This document shows, piece after piece, positions 47,794-58,648 of a stretch of DNA of 60,839 nt. The notes beneath the pieces are model-generated. The model had not been told where the DNA came from. It made no database searches and saw only the letters and a list, made by a program, of their open reading frames with translations. Within the stretch, counting starts at the first letter, position 1, and every line of letters starts with the position of its first letter. The position numbers and the translations under genes are program-made. The DNA is from Methylophaga sp. (GTDB lineage Bacteria > Pseudomonadota > Gammaproteobacteria > Nitrosococcales > Methylophagaceae). The stretch is from contig DRHW01000009.1 of NCBI GenBank assembly GCA_011053005.1, forward strand, positions 1-60,839. Reading direction: 5' to 3'.

Positions 47794-48378
47794 TTGACGC
47801 AAAATACCTCTATTGTTTTGATTGTTGCAACATTCGCTGTCAGCGCCCTTATACTGCTAATTATTAATAACCGTAAAAAAGCTACACATCGCCAAATGAC
47901 GGCGATCTTAAAACCATTTATTCAAGATGAAATAAAGCACATTATTATTCCTGATGGTATTGGTGGTTTGCTAGAAATTGAACATTTAATATTGATGGAG
48001 CATGGCTTGTTGCTAATAGAAACTTATCCTATGAGCGGTAATCTATTTGGGGCAGAAACAATTAATCAATGGACACAACTTGTCGATGGTCGAAGTTATA
48101 AGTTTGCTAATCCATTACGTCGTATCCGGATATCACGTCAGGCATTGAAGGAATTAGCACCTAATATTCCCATTTTTTGCCGAGTCGTATTTAATGCTGA
48201 TTCAGTGTTCCCTAAAGGTAAGCCTGGCGATGTCTCTGTATTATCATCACTGGCAGATGATCTATCTAATATAGTATCTTCAACAGTCAAGACGGAGCGA
48301 ACAAGCGAAGTTTGGCAACGGATTTTACGAATTGCACGTAAGGATGGTCAAGCAATTCAGCGTGATGGAGAAGCATAA
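47794..48378 (+). CDS. Membrane-anchored NERD-domain protein
   Basis: This 194-residue protein has an N-terminal membrane helix (about 5-25). A NERD-like domain follows: IKHIIIPDG, a core beta segment LIETYPMSG, and NPLRRIRISRQAL. NERD domains are related to nucleases, but the function of these anchored proteins is unclear. The start is TTG 47794; no ATG fits. The end overlaps the next gene at the last base of the stop. Confidence 0.75.
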   Translation: MTQNTSIVLIVATFAVSALILLIINNRKKATHRQMTAILKPFIQDEIKHIIIPDGIGGLLEIEHLILMEHGLLLIETYPMSGNLFGAETINQWTQLVDGRSYKFANPLRRIRISRQALKELAPNIPIFCRVVFNADSVFPKGKPGDVSVLSSLADDLSNIVSSTVKTERTSEVWQRILRIARKDGQAIQRDGEA

Positions 48379-49286
48379 TGACTGATAAGAAACTTGTTGT
48401 CGCTATATCATCCCGAGCATTATTTGATTTGGATGAAAGTCATCAAATATACGAGCAGCAGGGGACTCAAGCTTATTGCCAATACCAAATTGAAAATGAA
48501 GATGTGCCATTACAACCCGGCGCAGCTTATGATTTGGTTAAAAAGTTATTATCTTTAAATAGTAAAGACAGTAATAAACCTTTAGTTGAAATTATCTTAT
48601 TGTCACGAAATAGCTCTGACACTGGCTTGCGTATTTTTAACTCTATACAACATCATCAGTTGGCGATTACGCGAGCTGTATTTACATCAGGCAGCAGTCC
48701 ATATCGATATGTATCAACTTTTGGTGCCAATTTATTCTTATCAACAAGCCAAGAAGATGTTCGTAAGGCCTTAAACGCTGGCATTGCAGCAGCAACAATA
48801 TTACCATTTAATATGGGCGGTAAATCTCAGTACGAGCAACTACGCATAGCATTTGATGGTGATGCGGTATTATTTTCAGATGAGTCTGAACGAATTTTCA
48901 AAGAACAAGGTTTGCATGCCTTTACACAAAATGAACTGCAAACTGCTAAAAATCCTTTAAGTGGCGGACCATTTAAAGATTTCTTAATGGCATTGAACCA
49001 TCTTCAAACTGAATATGGGGAAGATAAAATGTCAATTCGAACAGCCTTGGTGACTGCACGTTCTGCACCAGCTCACGAGCGTGTTATTCGTACATTACGT
49101 GCATGGGATATAAGAATCGATGAAGCTATTTTTTTAGGCGGTATGGCAAAAGGACCGTTTTTAAAAGCATTTGGTGCAGATATATTTTTCGACGATCAAC
49201 CTGGGCATTGTGACTCGGCACGTGAACACGTGGCAACAGGGCATGTGCCTCATGGCATAGCCAATGAAATAAAAAACTTGGATTAA
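48378..49286 (+). CDS. Cytosolic 5'-nucleotidase
   Basis: This 302-residue protein matches the NT5C1-type 5'-nucleotidase family. It has the N-terminal ISSRALFDLDES, where the usual catalytic DxD-like acids lie, VEIILLSRNSSDTG, AFDGDAVLFSDESE and FFDDQPGHCDSA. It removes phosphate from nucleoside monophosphates. It overlaps the NERD gene by one base and is in the same transcript. Confidence 0.85.
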   Translation: MTDKKLVVAISSRALFDLDESHQIYEQQGTQAYCQYQIENEDVPLQPGAAYDLVKKLLSLNSKDSNKPLVEIILLSRNSSDTGLRIFNSIQHHQLAITRAVFTSGSSPYRYVSTFGANLFLSTSQEDVRKALNAGIAAATILPFNMGGKSQYEQLRIAFDGDAVLFSDESERIFKEQGLHAFTQNELQTAKNPLSGGPFKDFLMALNHLQTEYGEDKMSIRTALVTARSAPAHERVIRTLRAWDIRIDEAIFLGGMAKGPFLKAFGADIFFDDQPGHCDSAREHVATGHVPHGIANEIKNLD

Positions 49287-49545
49287 TCAATAGGATTTAG
49301 TCGTTATTGATGGATGAAATGAATAAGCTGAGCATCAGGTATGAGCATTCTCACCCCCTAAAAAAGCTATTATTGGTAAAGTAATTGTAATATTGAAAAT
49401 TAAAGATTTCCTTTCATTTCAATAGTTTTGTAGGAAAGTGCATATCTCATCGTGATTTTTGAGCATTAAAGACTAGTTTTCTACGTTATCTGTGTCTATA
49501 ATAGCCGACTTCATCAGATAGCAAATTATCTGAACAACGTTTTTT

Positions 49546-49630
<85 letters not shown>

Positions 49631-49696
49631 TATCTAAAAGTCTGGCAGCTATATTATAGTTGTCAGAACTTTGAAATCCCGAGATTGAGGTAAAGA

Positions 49697-50998
49697 ATGC
49701 AAGTTACTGTAGAGAACGTTAGCGAACTCGGCCGCCGTATGACGGTGACAGTCGAAGATGCCAATATCGAACAAGCTATCCAAGAACGTTTAAAAGCCCT
49801 TCGCCCAACAGTGAAAATGGCTGGTTTTCGTCCTGGTAAAGTGCCAACAAAAATGATTGAGCAGTCACATGGACCTGCAGCTCGTCGTGATGTTATCGAT
49901 GCCTTAGTTCAAAGCAGCATGCAAGAAGCATTTGTTCAAGAATCAATTAATCCAGCTGGCCCTCCTCATATCGATACGATGAAAGAAGAAGGCAGTGACT
50001 TCGTCTACACATTAAAATACGATGTTTTTCCTGATGTTAAAGAAGTTAAGCTCGATGGCATTACTGTAGAAAAAACAATCGCAGAAGTGAAAGATGAAGA
50101 TGTAGATGCAATGTTAGAAACACTACGTCAACAACGTTTAACGTGGGAACCTCTCAAACGTGCCGCTAAAGAAGAAGATGGTGTGACTATCGATTTCGTT
50201 GGCAGCATTGACGGTGTAGAGTTTGATGGCGGTAAAGGTACTGATGTATTAGTCGTTATCGGTGATGGCAATATGTTGCCTGAATTCGAAAACCAATTAA
50301 TCGGTACTAAAGCGGATCAAGAGCTTACTGTTACGATGACATTCCCCGCTGATTACCGCGCTGAACACTTACAAGGTAAAGAAGCTTCATTTGCAGTGAC
50401 AGTTAAGTCTGTAGCGAAAAAGAAACTACCTAAGCTTGATAAAGAGTTTGCAGCGATGTGTGGAATCGATGATGGTTTGGCTGCATTGAAAAAAGAAGTG
50501 CAAGCAAATATGACTCGCGAGCTTGAATCAACTTTAAAAGCGACAAATAAACGCATCGTAATGGATAGCTTGATTGCTAATAATGCAATTGCATTACCTG
50601 AATCTCCTGTAGAGCGTGAAGCTGAATACTTGATGGAGCAAGCTAAAAATAACTTAAAAAATCAAGGTGTTAATATTGAAGGGATTCCTTTCTCTATTGA
50701 TACTTTTAAAGATTCTGCGAAAAAACGCGTTTCATTAAGCTTATTGATTGGTAAAATCATTAATGATAATGACATTAAACCAGATGAAGCACGTGTTAAA
50801 GCCGTGATTGATGGTATCGCAGCAAGTTATGAAGATCCTGAAGATGTTGTAAAATTCTACATGAACGATCAACAAAAGCTATCTGAAGTACAAATGATGG
50901 TAGTTGAAGATACTGTTGTTGAATGGGTTTACACAAATGTTAAAGTAGAAGAAAAATCAGCAACCTTCTCTGAGGTGATGAACGCTGCTTCAGCGTAA
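49697..50998 (+). CDS. tig: Trigger factor
   Basis: This 433-residue ribosome-associated chaperone has the N-terminal ribosome-binding signature GFRPGKVP. A middle FKBP-like peptidyl-prolyl isomerase domain (about 155-240, VTIDFVGSIDGVEFDGG) is followed by a helical C-terminal substrate cradle. It leads the conserved tig-clpP-clpX-lon run. Confidence 0.96.
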   Translation: MQVTVENVSELGRRMTVTVEDANIEQAIQERLKALRPTVKMAGFRPGKVPTKMIEQSHGPAARRDVIDALVQSSMQEAFVQESINPAGPPHIDTMKEEGSDFVYTLKYDVFPDVKEVKLDGITVEKTIAEVKDEDVDAMLETLRQQRLTWEPLKRAAKEEDGVTIDFVGSIDGVEFDGGKGTDVLVVIGDGNMLPEFENQLIGTKADQELTVTMTFPADYRAEHLQGKEASFAVTVKSVAKKKLPKLDKEFAAMCGIDDGLAALKKEVQANMTRELESTLKATNKRIVMDSLIANNAIALPESPVEREAEYLMEQAKNNLKNQGVNIEGIPFSIDTFKDSAKKRVSLSLLIGKIINDNDIKPDEARVKAVIDGIAASYEDPEDVVKFYMNDQQKLSEVQMMVVEDTVVEWVYTNVKVEEKSATFSEVMNAASA

Positions 50999-51084
50999 TC
51001 AATTCTGAATCGTAATGATAGCTCGTTCTCATTGATTTGGGCACGGGCTATTTTTTTATTTATAAAAACAGTTTGAGGCCGACT

Positions 51085-51723
51085 ATGATGTCTAATATTT
51101 TTGATAATAATGCTAGTGTTATCAGCAATGCCCTAGTGCCAATGGTGGTAGAACAAACCTCACGTGGTGAGCGGTCATATGATATTTATTCTCGTTTATT
51201 GAAAGAACGTGTCATTTTTTTAGTCGGTCAAGTTGAAGACCATATGGCTAATTTAGTGGTCGCTCAAATGTTGTTTTTAGAATCAGAAAACCCAGATAAA
51301 GATATTCATCTTTACATTAACTCCCCGGGTGGTTCTGTGACTGCCGGTATGGCTATTTATGATACGATGCAGTTTATAAAGCCAAACGTCAGTACATTAT
51401 GTATTGGTCAAGCTGCAAGTATGGGGGCTGTTTTATTGACTGCAGGTGCTGAAGGTAAGCGGCATTGCCTACCTAATTCACGTGTTATGGTCCATCAACC
51501 ACTGGGTGGTTTCCAAGGTCAAGCATCAGATTTTGATATACATGCACGTGAAATTTTGACTATTCGTGAACGTTTAAACAAAATTTTAGCAAAACATACA
51601 GGTCAAACTCTTGAGAAAATTCAGAAGGATACTGATCGTGATAACTTTATGAATGGTGAAGAAGCACAAGCATATGGCTTAATTGATTCTGTGTTAGATC
51701 GCCGTCCAGAGCAAAAAGCATAA
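51085..51723 (+). CDS. clpP: ATP-dependent Clp protease proteolytic subunit
   Basis: This 212-residue serine protease forms the Clp barrel. Catalytic Ser112 is in GQAASMGAV and His137 in MVHQPLGG; the third Asp lies in the helix region near 186. I chose ATG 51085 (a second ATG follows directly), with TGAGG upstream. It is cotranscribed with clpX. Confidence 0.96.
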   Translation: MMSNIFDNNASVISNALVPMVVEQTSRGERSYDIYSRLLKERVIFLVGQVEDHMANLVVAQMLFLESENPDKDIHLYINSPGGSVTAGMAIYDTMQFIKPNVSTLCIGQAASMGAVLLTAGAEGKRHCLPNSRVMVHQPLGGFQGQASDFDIHAREILTIRERLNKILAKHTGQTLEKIQKDTDRDNFMNGEEAQAYGLIDSVLDRRPEQKA

Positions 51724-51761
51724 AGCGTTAACAAAAGATCTATGGGTAGGAATGTTTAATT

Positions 51762-53042
51762 ATGAGCGATGATAAAAATAAAAACGATGACGATAAATTA
51801 CTTTATTGTTCATTTTGTGGCAAGAGTCAGCATGAAGTAAAAAAACTGATTGCTGGACCTTCTGTATTTGTTTGCGATGAATGTGTGGATTTATGTAATG
51901 ACATTATTCGCGAAGAGCTTCAAGATGCAAAAACAGTAGAAGCGGATACTAAGCTTCCAACACCTCGTGAAATAAAAGAAGCGCTTGATAATTATGTTAT
52001 TGGCCAAGAAAGAGCCAAACGAGTGTTATCCGTTGCCGTATATAATCATTATAAACGCTTAAATTTTGGTAGTAAGAAAAACGACGATATCGAACTATCT
52101 AAAAGTAATATTTTGTTGATAGGGCCAACTGGAAGCGGTAAAACTTTGTTAGCTGAAACGTTAGCTCGCCAATTAAATGTACCATTCACAATTGCAGATG
52201 CTACAACATTGACCGAAGCGGGCTATGTTGGTGAAGATGTTGAAAACATCATTCAAAAACTCTTGCAAAAGTGTGACTATGATGTTGAAAAAGCTGAAAC
52301 TGGCATTGTTTACATTGATGAAATTGATAAGATTTCGCGAAAATCAGATAACCCATCGATTACACGTGACGTTTCAGGTGAAGGCGTTCAACAAGCTTTA
52401 TTAAAATTAATTGAAGGTACAACGGCATCTGTTCCTCCTCAAGGAGGAAGAAAACATCCACAACAAGAATTCTTGCAAGTTGATACAAGTAAGATTTTAT
52501 TTATATGCGGTGGTGCTTTTGCTGGACTTGATAAAGTTATTCGCAACCGCTCTCACAAAGGTGGTATTGGCTTCTCTGCAGAAGTACAAAGCACAGAAGA
52601 CAATCGTGTAGTGAGCGATGTTTTAAAAACAGTTGAACCTGAAGATTTAATTCAGTTTGGATTGATTCCTGAGTTTGTTGGTCGCTTACCGGTTGTTGCG
52701 ACATTAAATGAACTTGATGAACAAGCATTAGTGCAAATTCTAACGGATCCTAAAAATTCGCTAACAAAACAATATCAAAAATTATTTGATATGGAAGGTG
52801 TTGCGATCGAGTTTAGAGATGATGCTTTACACGCTATTGCCAAAAAAGCAATGGATCGTAAAACGGGTGCACGTGGTTTGCGGTCTATTATTGAAAACGT
52901 ATTGTTAGATACGATGTTTGACTTGCCCTCTACCGACAACGTTTCTAAAGTGATTATTGATGAGAATGTGATTAATGGCGAAAATGATCCTATTTTGATC
53001 TATGAAGACAAGTTAGCTGAGCTTTCATCTGCTGAAAGTTAA
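51762..53042 (+). CDS. clpX: Clp protease ATP-binding subunit ClpX
   Basis: This 426-residue unfoldase has an N-terminal zinc finger of four Cys (CSFCGKS...CDECVDLC). Walker A is GPTGSGKT, Walker [10 protein letters not shown], and the IGF loop that docks on ClpP is seen as GGIGFSAEV. It starts 38 bases after clpP. Confidence 0.97.
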   Translation: MSDDKNKNDDDKLLYCSFCGKSQHEVKKLIAGPSVFVCDECVDLCNDIIREELQDAKTVEADTKLPTPREIKEALDNYVIGQERAKRVLSVAVYNHYKRLNFGSKKNDDIELSKSNILLIGPTGSGKTLLAETLARQLNVPFTIADATTLTEAGYVGEDVENIIQKLLQKCDYDVEKAETGIVYIDEIDKISRKSDNPSITRDVSGEGVQQALLKLIEGTTASVPPQGGRKHPQQEFLQVDTSKILFICGGAFAGLDKVIRNRSHKGGIGFSAEVQSTEDNRVVSDVLKTVEPEDLIQFGLIPEFVGRLPVVATLNELDEQALVQILTDPKNSLTKQYQKLFDMEGVAIEFRDDALHAIAKKAMDRKTGARGLRSIIENVLLDTMFDLPSTDNVSKVIIDENVINGENDPILIYEDKLAELSSAES

Positions 53043-53069
53043 AAAACATCCATCTTTAAACTCTGAAAA

Positions 53070-53132
53070 TTAAGGTAATTACATTACCTTTTCATAATTC
53101 AAGCACCATAATTTCATTATGGTGCTTGAATT
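53070..53132 (+). terminator. Tandem hairpins between clpX and lon
   Basis: AAGGTAAT and ATTACCTT form a stem followed by TTTT (53072-53092). Right after it lies a perfect 17-base stem (53096-53112 with 53116-53132) around a TTC loop, without a clear T run. The first is a likely clpX terminator; the second may protect the 3' end or regulate lon. Confidence 0.55.
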
Positions 53133-53219
53133 ATGTTTTATCTCCCCCATATCCTTATTCAAGATTAATTCAATAGTTGATGGCGTGTGTTTACCGCTAT
53201 TCGAAAGAGGTTTGATTAA

Positions 53220-55643
53220 ATGGAAAATGAAATGACAACTCAAGTAATCGACACTAGTTTAGAGATTGTTCCTGTATTACCTCTTCGTGATGTAGTTGTT
53301 TATCCGCACATGGTTATTCCTTTATTTGTTGGGCGTGATAAATCAATTCAGGCTTTAGAAGCTGCTACCGAGCAAAATACGGCTATCTTTCTCGTTGCTC
53401 AAAAAGATTCGGGTGAAGATGAACCTACGGCGAGTTCGCTTTATGAAACGGGAACGCTTGCTAATATATTACAACTGCTAAAACTTCCTGACGGTACTGT
53501 CAAAGTATTAGTCGAAGGCGTGAGCAGAGCAAAAGTATTAAAATACGACGCGACAGATGAGTATATTAAAGCTGAAGTAGCTACGTTTAATAGTGAAGAA
53601 TCTGATGAGCGCGAACGTGATGTGCTTATGCGCACGTTATTGAGTCAGTTTGAACAATACATTAAATTAAACAAAAAAATTCCACCAGAAGTGATTGCTT
53701 CTCTTGCCGGTATTGAAGATGCCGCTAGAATGGCTGATACAGTCGCTGCACACATGACGCTTAAGCTTGAAGACAAGCAACAGCTATTAGAGCAGAGTGA
53801 TGTTGGTGCGAGAATGGAAAAATTGATGGCTTTTCTTGAGTCTGAAATTGATATTCAACAGATTGAAAAGAGAATACGTGGCCGTGTTAAAAAACAAATG
53901 GAAAAAAGCCAACGCGAATATTATCTAAATGAGCAAATGAAAGCGGTTCAGAAAGAATTAGGTGAAATTGACGAGAGTTCAAACGAACTGGATGATTTAG
54001 CAGCTAAAATTAAGTCGACCAATATGTCGGTTGAAGCTAAAGAGAAAGCAGAGTCTGAGCTTAAAAAACTAAAAATGATGTCACCAATGTCATCGGAAGC
54101 GACAGTGGTTAGAAACTATATTGAATATTTAGTAGATGTGCCATGGAAAAAACGCTCTAGGATTGCGTTGGATCTTAAACGTGCACAAGAAGTATTAGAT
54201 GAAGATCATTTTGGTCTTGAAAAAGTCAAAGAACGCATTTTAGAATACTTAGCCGTACAAGCACGGGTTAAAAAATTAAAAGGTCCTATCCTATGTTTAG
54301 TTGGTCCGCCGGGTGTAGGTAAAACTTCAGTTGCTCAATCTATTGCACGTGCGACTAATCGTAAATATACCCGTATGGCACTGGGCGGGATGCGTGATGA
54401 AGCTGAAATTCGTGGTCATCGTCGGACATATATTGGTTCAATGCCAGGTAAAGTGATTACTAATATCACGAAGGTTGGTGTGAAAAATCCACTATTTTTG
54501 TTTGATGAAATTGATAAAATGGCTCAAGACTTTAGAGGTGATCCTGCATCAGCGTTGCTTGAAGTTTTAGATCCAGAACAAAACTCCACCTTTTCAGATC
54601 ATTATTTAGAAGTTGAATATGATTTATCTGATGTCATGTTTGTATGTACAGCGAATACGTTGAATATTCCTGATGCATTACGTGATCGTATGGAGATTAT
54701 CCGTCTCGATGGTTACACTGAAGATGAAAAACTGAACATTGCTACACGATATCTATTGTCAAAAGCGATGAAAGATAATGGTTTGAAATCTGACGAGGCT
54801 GAAATTACTCCGGATGCGATATTAGAAATTATTCGTCGCTATACTCGCGAAGCTGGTGTACGTAATTTACAACGCGAAATTTCTAAAATTTGTCGAAAAT
54901 TGGTCAAACAGATTTTACAAGATAAGCCAACGTCAAAAATCTCTGTAACGCCAGATAATTTAGAAGACTATCTAGGTGTTTATCACTATCAATATGGTAC
55001 GGCTGAAGAGGCTGATCAAGTTGGTCAAGTGACTGGCTTAGCATGGACTGAAGTTGGTGGCGAGTTACTGACAATTGAAACGGCAGTGATGCCCGGTAAA
55101 GGAAAAGCAGCTTATACAGGAAAGCTTGGTGATGTAATGCAAGAGTCGATTCAGGCTGCAACAACGGTCGTTCGTTCGCGTTCTACTGATTGGGATATTG
55201 CACCAGACTTTATGCAAACTCACGACATTCATATTCACGTACCTGAAGGTGCTACACCTAAAGATGGTCCAAGTGCAGGTGTGGGGATGTGTACCGCGAT
55301 TGTGTCTGCCATTACAGGGATTCCTGTTAAGTCTAATGTTGCGATGACGGGTGAAATAACGTTACGTGGTGAGGTGCTAGCAATCGGTGGTTTGAAAGAA
55401 AAATTATTAGCAGCACATCGCGGCGGAATCAATACCGTTATAATCCCGCATGATAATGTTAAAGATCTTAAAGAGATTCCAAGTAACATTAAAGATAGCC
55501 TAAGGATCATTCCTGTTCGTTGGATAACTGAAGTATTGGCTGCAGCATTACAGTCAATGCCAGGTGATGCAACTAACATTGATACAGTGCTCAGTACTGA
55601 TAATAAGAATTATCATGAGGGCAAGATTGAAAATCGTCATTAA
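53220..55643 (+). CDS. lon: ATP-dependent protease Lon
   Basis: This 807-residue protease has an N-terminal LON domain (PVLPLRDVVVYP), a coiled-coil linker, AAA Walker A GPPGVGKTS and Walker B FLFDEIDKM. The C-terminal protease has catalytic Ser in PKDGPSAGVGM and Lys in GGLKEKLLAAHRGG. It degrades misfolded and regulatory proteins. GAAAGAGG precedes ATG 53220. Confidence 0.97.
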   Translation: MENEMTTQVIDTSLEIVPVLPLRDVVVYPHMVIPLFVGRDKSIQALEAATEQNTAIFLVAQKDSGEDEPTASSLYETGTLANILQLLKLPDGTVKVLVEGVSRAKVLKYDATDEYIKAEVATFNSEESDERERDVLMRTLLSQFEQYIKLNKKIPPEVIASLAGIEDAARMADTVAAHMTLKLEDKQQLLEQSDVGARMEKLMAFLESEIDIQQIEKRIRGRVKKQMEKSQREYYLNEQMKAVQKELGEIDESSNELDDLAAKIKSTNMSVEAKEKAESELKKLKMMSPMSSEATVVRNYIEYLVDVPWKKRSRIALDLKRAQEVLDEDHFGLEKVKERILEYLAVQARVKKLKGPILCLVGPPGVGKTSVAQSIARATNRKYTRMALGGMRDEAEIRGHRRTYIGSMPGKVITNITKVGVKNPLFLFDEIDKMAQDFRGDPASALLEVLDPEQNSTFSDHYLEVEYDLSDVMFVCTANTLNIPDALRDRMEIIRLDGYTEDEKLNIATRYLLSKAMKDNGLKSDEAEITPDAILEIIRRYTREAGVRNLQREISKICRKLVKQILQDKPTSKISVTPDNLEDYLGVYHYQYGTAEEADQVGQVTGLAWTEVGGELLTIETAVMPGKGKAAYTGKLGDVMQESIQAATTVVRSRSTDWDIAPDFMQTHDIHIHVPEGATPKDGPSAGVGMCTAIVSAITGIPVKSNVAMTGEITLRGEVLAIGGLKEKLLAAHRGGINTVIIPHDNVKDLKEIPSNIKDSLRIIPVRWITEVLAAALQSMPGDATNIDTVLSTDNKNYHEGKIENRH

Positions 55644-55662
55644 ATAACAAGGGGAAGCGGGC

Positions 55663-56397
55663 ATGACTACTGTACAACTTCAACGGATTATTGGTGTTGC
55701 TTTGTTATTTAGCGTCGTCATTGCTATTGCGATGTTATTGATTCGCAGTGCTGATGAGAGTACTGACGAACAAACTTCAAAACTGGCTTTTAAATCTGAG
55801 CGTACTGAAACTAAGTTGCCCTATGTATCTGAAGCTATCATTAATTTGGAAGCAGCAGCTAAGGATTCTGAAGAGTTGGCGCTAGAACAAAAAGTTGAGG
55901 AGGATAATTCTGCACCTGCATTTGAATCAGCAAAGGTTGCGCCTCTAGAGCCAGTAAAAACGCCGTTATCAGGAAAAGCTTCAGCACCTGAAAAAGTGAC
56001 ACCCCCAACAAAAAATCCAGTACCAGCTCAAAAAATGTCAGAACCAGTTAAGTCTATTGCTATACCTAAAAAGACATCAGAGCCCGTTAAAGCTACAGCA
56101 CCAACTAAGGCATCAGTTCCAGCAAAGTCTTCGGTACCTGCAAAAGTAACGCAAACTCAACCAGCAGAAAAGTGGGTCATTCAGTTAGCTAGTTTTTCAG
56201 TTAAAGCAAATGCTGATGCACTTAATGTACAGGCCAAACAAATGGGATATAAATCTGTCATTGAAGATACTGATACTGCTAATGGCAAAATTTATCGAGT
56301 ACGTATTGAACCTATGACTGATAAACAGCAAGCACAAGCTGTGGCAAGTGAGATTGACAGCAAAATGAAGCTTAATACTCAGGTGCTACAAGAATAA
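55663..56397 (+). CDS. SPOR-domain membrane protein (DedD-like)
   Basis: This 244-residue protein has an N-terminal membrane helix (about 7-24), a long Pro/Ala/Lys-rich periplasmic linker with repeated AKSSVPAK-type segments, and a C-terminal SPOR domain (WVIQLASFSVKANAD onward). SPOR domains bind denuded septal peptidoglycan, so it probably works at the division site. Its place before cvpA and purF fits dedD in other gammaproteobacteria. Confidence 0.85.
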   Translation: MTTVQLQRIIGVALLFSVVIAIAMLLIRSADESTDEQTSKLAFKSERTETKLPYVSEAIINLEAAAKDSEELALEQKVEEDNSAPAFESAKVAPLEPVKTPLSGKASAPEKVTPPTKNPVPAQKMSEPVKSIAIPKKTSEPVKATAPTKASVPAKSSVPAKVTQTQPAEKWVIQLASFSVKANADALNVQAKQMGYKSVIEDTDTANGKIYRVRIEPMTDKQQAQAVASEIDSKMKLNTQVLQE

Positions 56398-56490
56398 ACT
56401 TGGGTAGTGTTCAACAATAATTCTGGGTTGATGTTAGCCAATCTGTTAAAATTCCCTGTTTAGTAGCAAGATACCATTTCAGGGGCGTAT

Positions 56491-56982
56491 ATGGTTTGGG
56501 TTGACTATTTGATTATAGGCATAATATTTGTTTCCTCAGGGATCAGTATAGTTCGTGGCTTTATCAAAGAAGTTTTGTCTTTAGTTAGTTGGGCTTTGTC
56601 TTTTTGGGTGGCGCTGACTTTTCATCCACAATTGGCAGGCTTACTGGTTGATTATATTGCGACGCCTTCAATCCGTTTATTCACTGCCTTTTTCGCCTTA
56701 TTTGTTGTTACATTAATACTCAGTGCACTAGTGAATAGCATGATTTCTTCACTGGTTGAAAAAACAGGATTAACAGGGACAGATCGATCATTAGGTATCA
56801 TTTTTGGCTTAGTACGTGGTGTAGCTATTGTGACTTTGTTGGTGCTTATTGCTGGAGCAACACCTATGCCGGAAGATAATTGGTGGCAATCATCATTATT
56901 ATTGGAACATTTTCAAAAAATGGCTGTTTGGCTGCAAGCGTTATTGCCAGCAGATATTGCAGAATATATACACTTTAGCTAA
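56491..56982 (+). CDS. cvpA: CvpA family membrane protein
   Basis: This 163-residue protein has four membrane segments and the family opening DYLIIGIIFVSSGISIVRGF. CvpA proteins are inner-membrane proteins linked to envelope integrity and colicin V export, and are commonly located directly before purF, as here. Confidence 0.9.
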   Translation: MVWVDYLIIGIIFVSSGISIVRGFIKEVLSLVSWALSFWVALTFHPQLAGLLVDYIATPSIRLFTAFFALFVVTLILSALVNSMISSLVEKTGLTGTDRSLGIIFGLVRGVAIVTLLVLIAGATPMPEDNWWQSSLLLEHFQKMAVWLQALLPADIAEYIHFS

Positions 56983-57002
56983 TTTATAGGGCTTAAAATA
57001 AT

Positions 57003-58511
57003 ATGTGCGGAATTATTGGTATTGTTAGTCACTCCGAAGTTAATCAGAGTTTATATGACGGTTTGACTGTATTACAACACCGTGGTCAAGATGCTGCTGG
57101 TATCGTGACGTGTGATGATAATAGCCAGCTATTTTTACGTAAAGATAATGGTCTGGTCAAAGATGTGTTTCATACTCGTCACATGCTTAAACTAAAGGGT
57201 AATATGGGAATTGGCCATATTCGTTATCCTACTGCAGGTTGTTCTACCTCTGCCGAAGCGCAGCCATTTTATGTCAATTCTCCGTTTGGTATTTCTTTGG
57301 CTCATAACGGCAACTTAACTAACACCAAAGTATTAAAAGATGAGTTGTTTCAAAGTGATCGTCGTCATTTAAATACTAATTCAGATTCAGAAGTATTATT
57401 GAATGTTTTGGCTCATGAACTACAAAAAACAAGCAAATTAACACCTGGTGCTGAAGATATTTTTGAAGCAGTGTCTCAGGTTCATAAACGCTGCCGCGGG
57501 GCTTATGCTGTTGTTGCTTTAATTGCAGGTGTTGGTATTTTAGCTTTTCGTGATCCTTATGCTATTCGCCCCGTTGTAATCGGTAAGAGAACAACAGAAT
57601 TAGGTGACGATTATATGGTCGCATCTGAAAGTGTTGCTATTGATTCATTGGGCTATAAGTTAGTGCGTGATGTTGAGCCGGGTGAATGTATATTCATCGA
57701 CAAGGCTGGAAATTTTCATTCTCGTCAATGTGCTGAAAACCCAGTTAAAGTACCCTGTATTTTTGAGTATGTTTATTTTGCACGACCAGATTCTATGATC
57801 GATGGTATTTCAGTGCATAAAAGCCGTATGCGTATGGGCACAAAACTAGCAGAAAAGATTAAGCGTGAATTTGCTGATCATGATATTGATGTTGTGATTC
57901 CAATTCCAGATACTAGTCGAACAGCTGCATTGCAATTAGCGTACGATCTAGGTGTAGTCTATCGTGAAGGCTTTATAAAAAATCGTTACATTGGTCGTAC
58001 GTTTATTATGCCTGGCCAATCAGAACGTAAAAAGTCAGTACGTCAAAAACTAAACCCGATTGGTTTAGAGTTTGAAGGTAAGAATGTACTATTGGTTGAT
58101 GACTCAATCGTTCGTGGTACAACATCACAACAAATTGTACAAATGGCTCGTGATGCTGGCGCAAGAAAAGTGTATTTTGCATCTGCTGCACCACCCGTTA
58201 GATATCCAAATGTATATGGCATTGATATGCCTTCACCGCACGAGTTTGTTGCACATGATCGTAATGTGGAACAAATTGGTAAAGAACTGGGTGTTGATTG
58301 GCTTATCTATCAAGATTTAGAGGATCTTATTGCGGCAGTTAACAAAAGATCGGATATAGAACACTTCGATACCTCATGTTTTAATGGTAACTATATTACT
58401 GGCGATATCGATGCTTCTTATCTTTATTACATTGATGCTTTACGTAATGATTCATCTAAAAGTGACACTGAAAACAGTAGTGCTTTTATGGAGTTACATA
58501 ACGACGATTAA
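57003..58511 (+). CDS. purF: Amidophosphoribosyltransferase PurF
   Basis: This 502-residue enzyme carries out the first committed step of purine synthesis. It starts Met-Cys, where Cys2 is the glutaminase nucleophile after Met removal (MCGIIGIV). The glutaminase domain includes GHIRYPTAG. The phosphoribosyltransferase domain carries the PRPP loop [14 protein letters not shown]. No cysteine-rich iron-sulfur insertion is visible, matching the enterobacterial type. Confidence 0.96.
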   Translation: MCGIIGIVSHSEVNQSLYDGLTVLQHRGQDAAGIVTCDDNSQLFLRKDNGLVKDVFHTRHMLKLKGNMGIGHIRYPTAGCSTSAEAQPFYVNSPFGISLAHNGNLTNTKVLKDELFQSDRRHLNTNSDSEVLLNVLAHELQKTSKLTPGAEDIFEAVSQVHKRCRGAYAVVALIAGVGILAFRDPYAIRPVVIGKRTTELGDDYMVASESVAIDSLGYKLVRDVEPGECIFIDKAGNFHSRQCAENPVKVPCIFEYVYFARPDSMIDGISVHKSRMRMGTKLAEKIKREFADHDIDVVIPIPDTSRTAALQLAYDLGVVYREGFIKNRYIGRTFIMPGQSERKKSVRQKLNPIGLEFEGKNVLLVDDSIVRGTTSQQIVQMARDAGARKVYFASAAPPVRYPNVYGIDMPSPHEFVAHDRNVEQIGKELGVDWLIYQDLEDLIAAVNKRSDIEHFDTSCFNGNYITGDIDASYLYYIDALRNDSSKSDTENSSAFMELHNDD

Positions 58512-58609
58512 TGTTGATTCTAGATTATTTTTTTAAAAAATCATCGCTAATCTAACTACAATAATAAGTCTCGCTTCTATAAGCCGATTTAATGTTATGT
58601 AGTTAGATT

Positions 58610-58638
58610 TTGCGATACAGTTTGTTTTCTTATATAAT
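58610..58638 (+). promoter_or_regulatory. Promoter of yceD
   Basis: TTGCGA (58610-58615) and a perfect TATAAT (58633-58638) are 17 bases apart. The predicted start of transcription (about 58645) is only a few bases before ATG 58649, so the mRNA would be almost leaderless. Confidence 0.6.
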
Positions 58639-58648
58639 TCCGGCGGAT

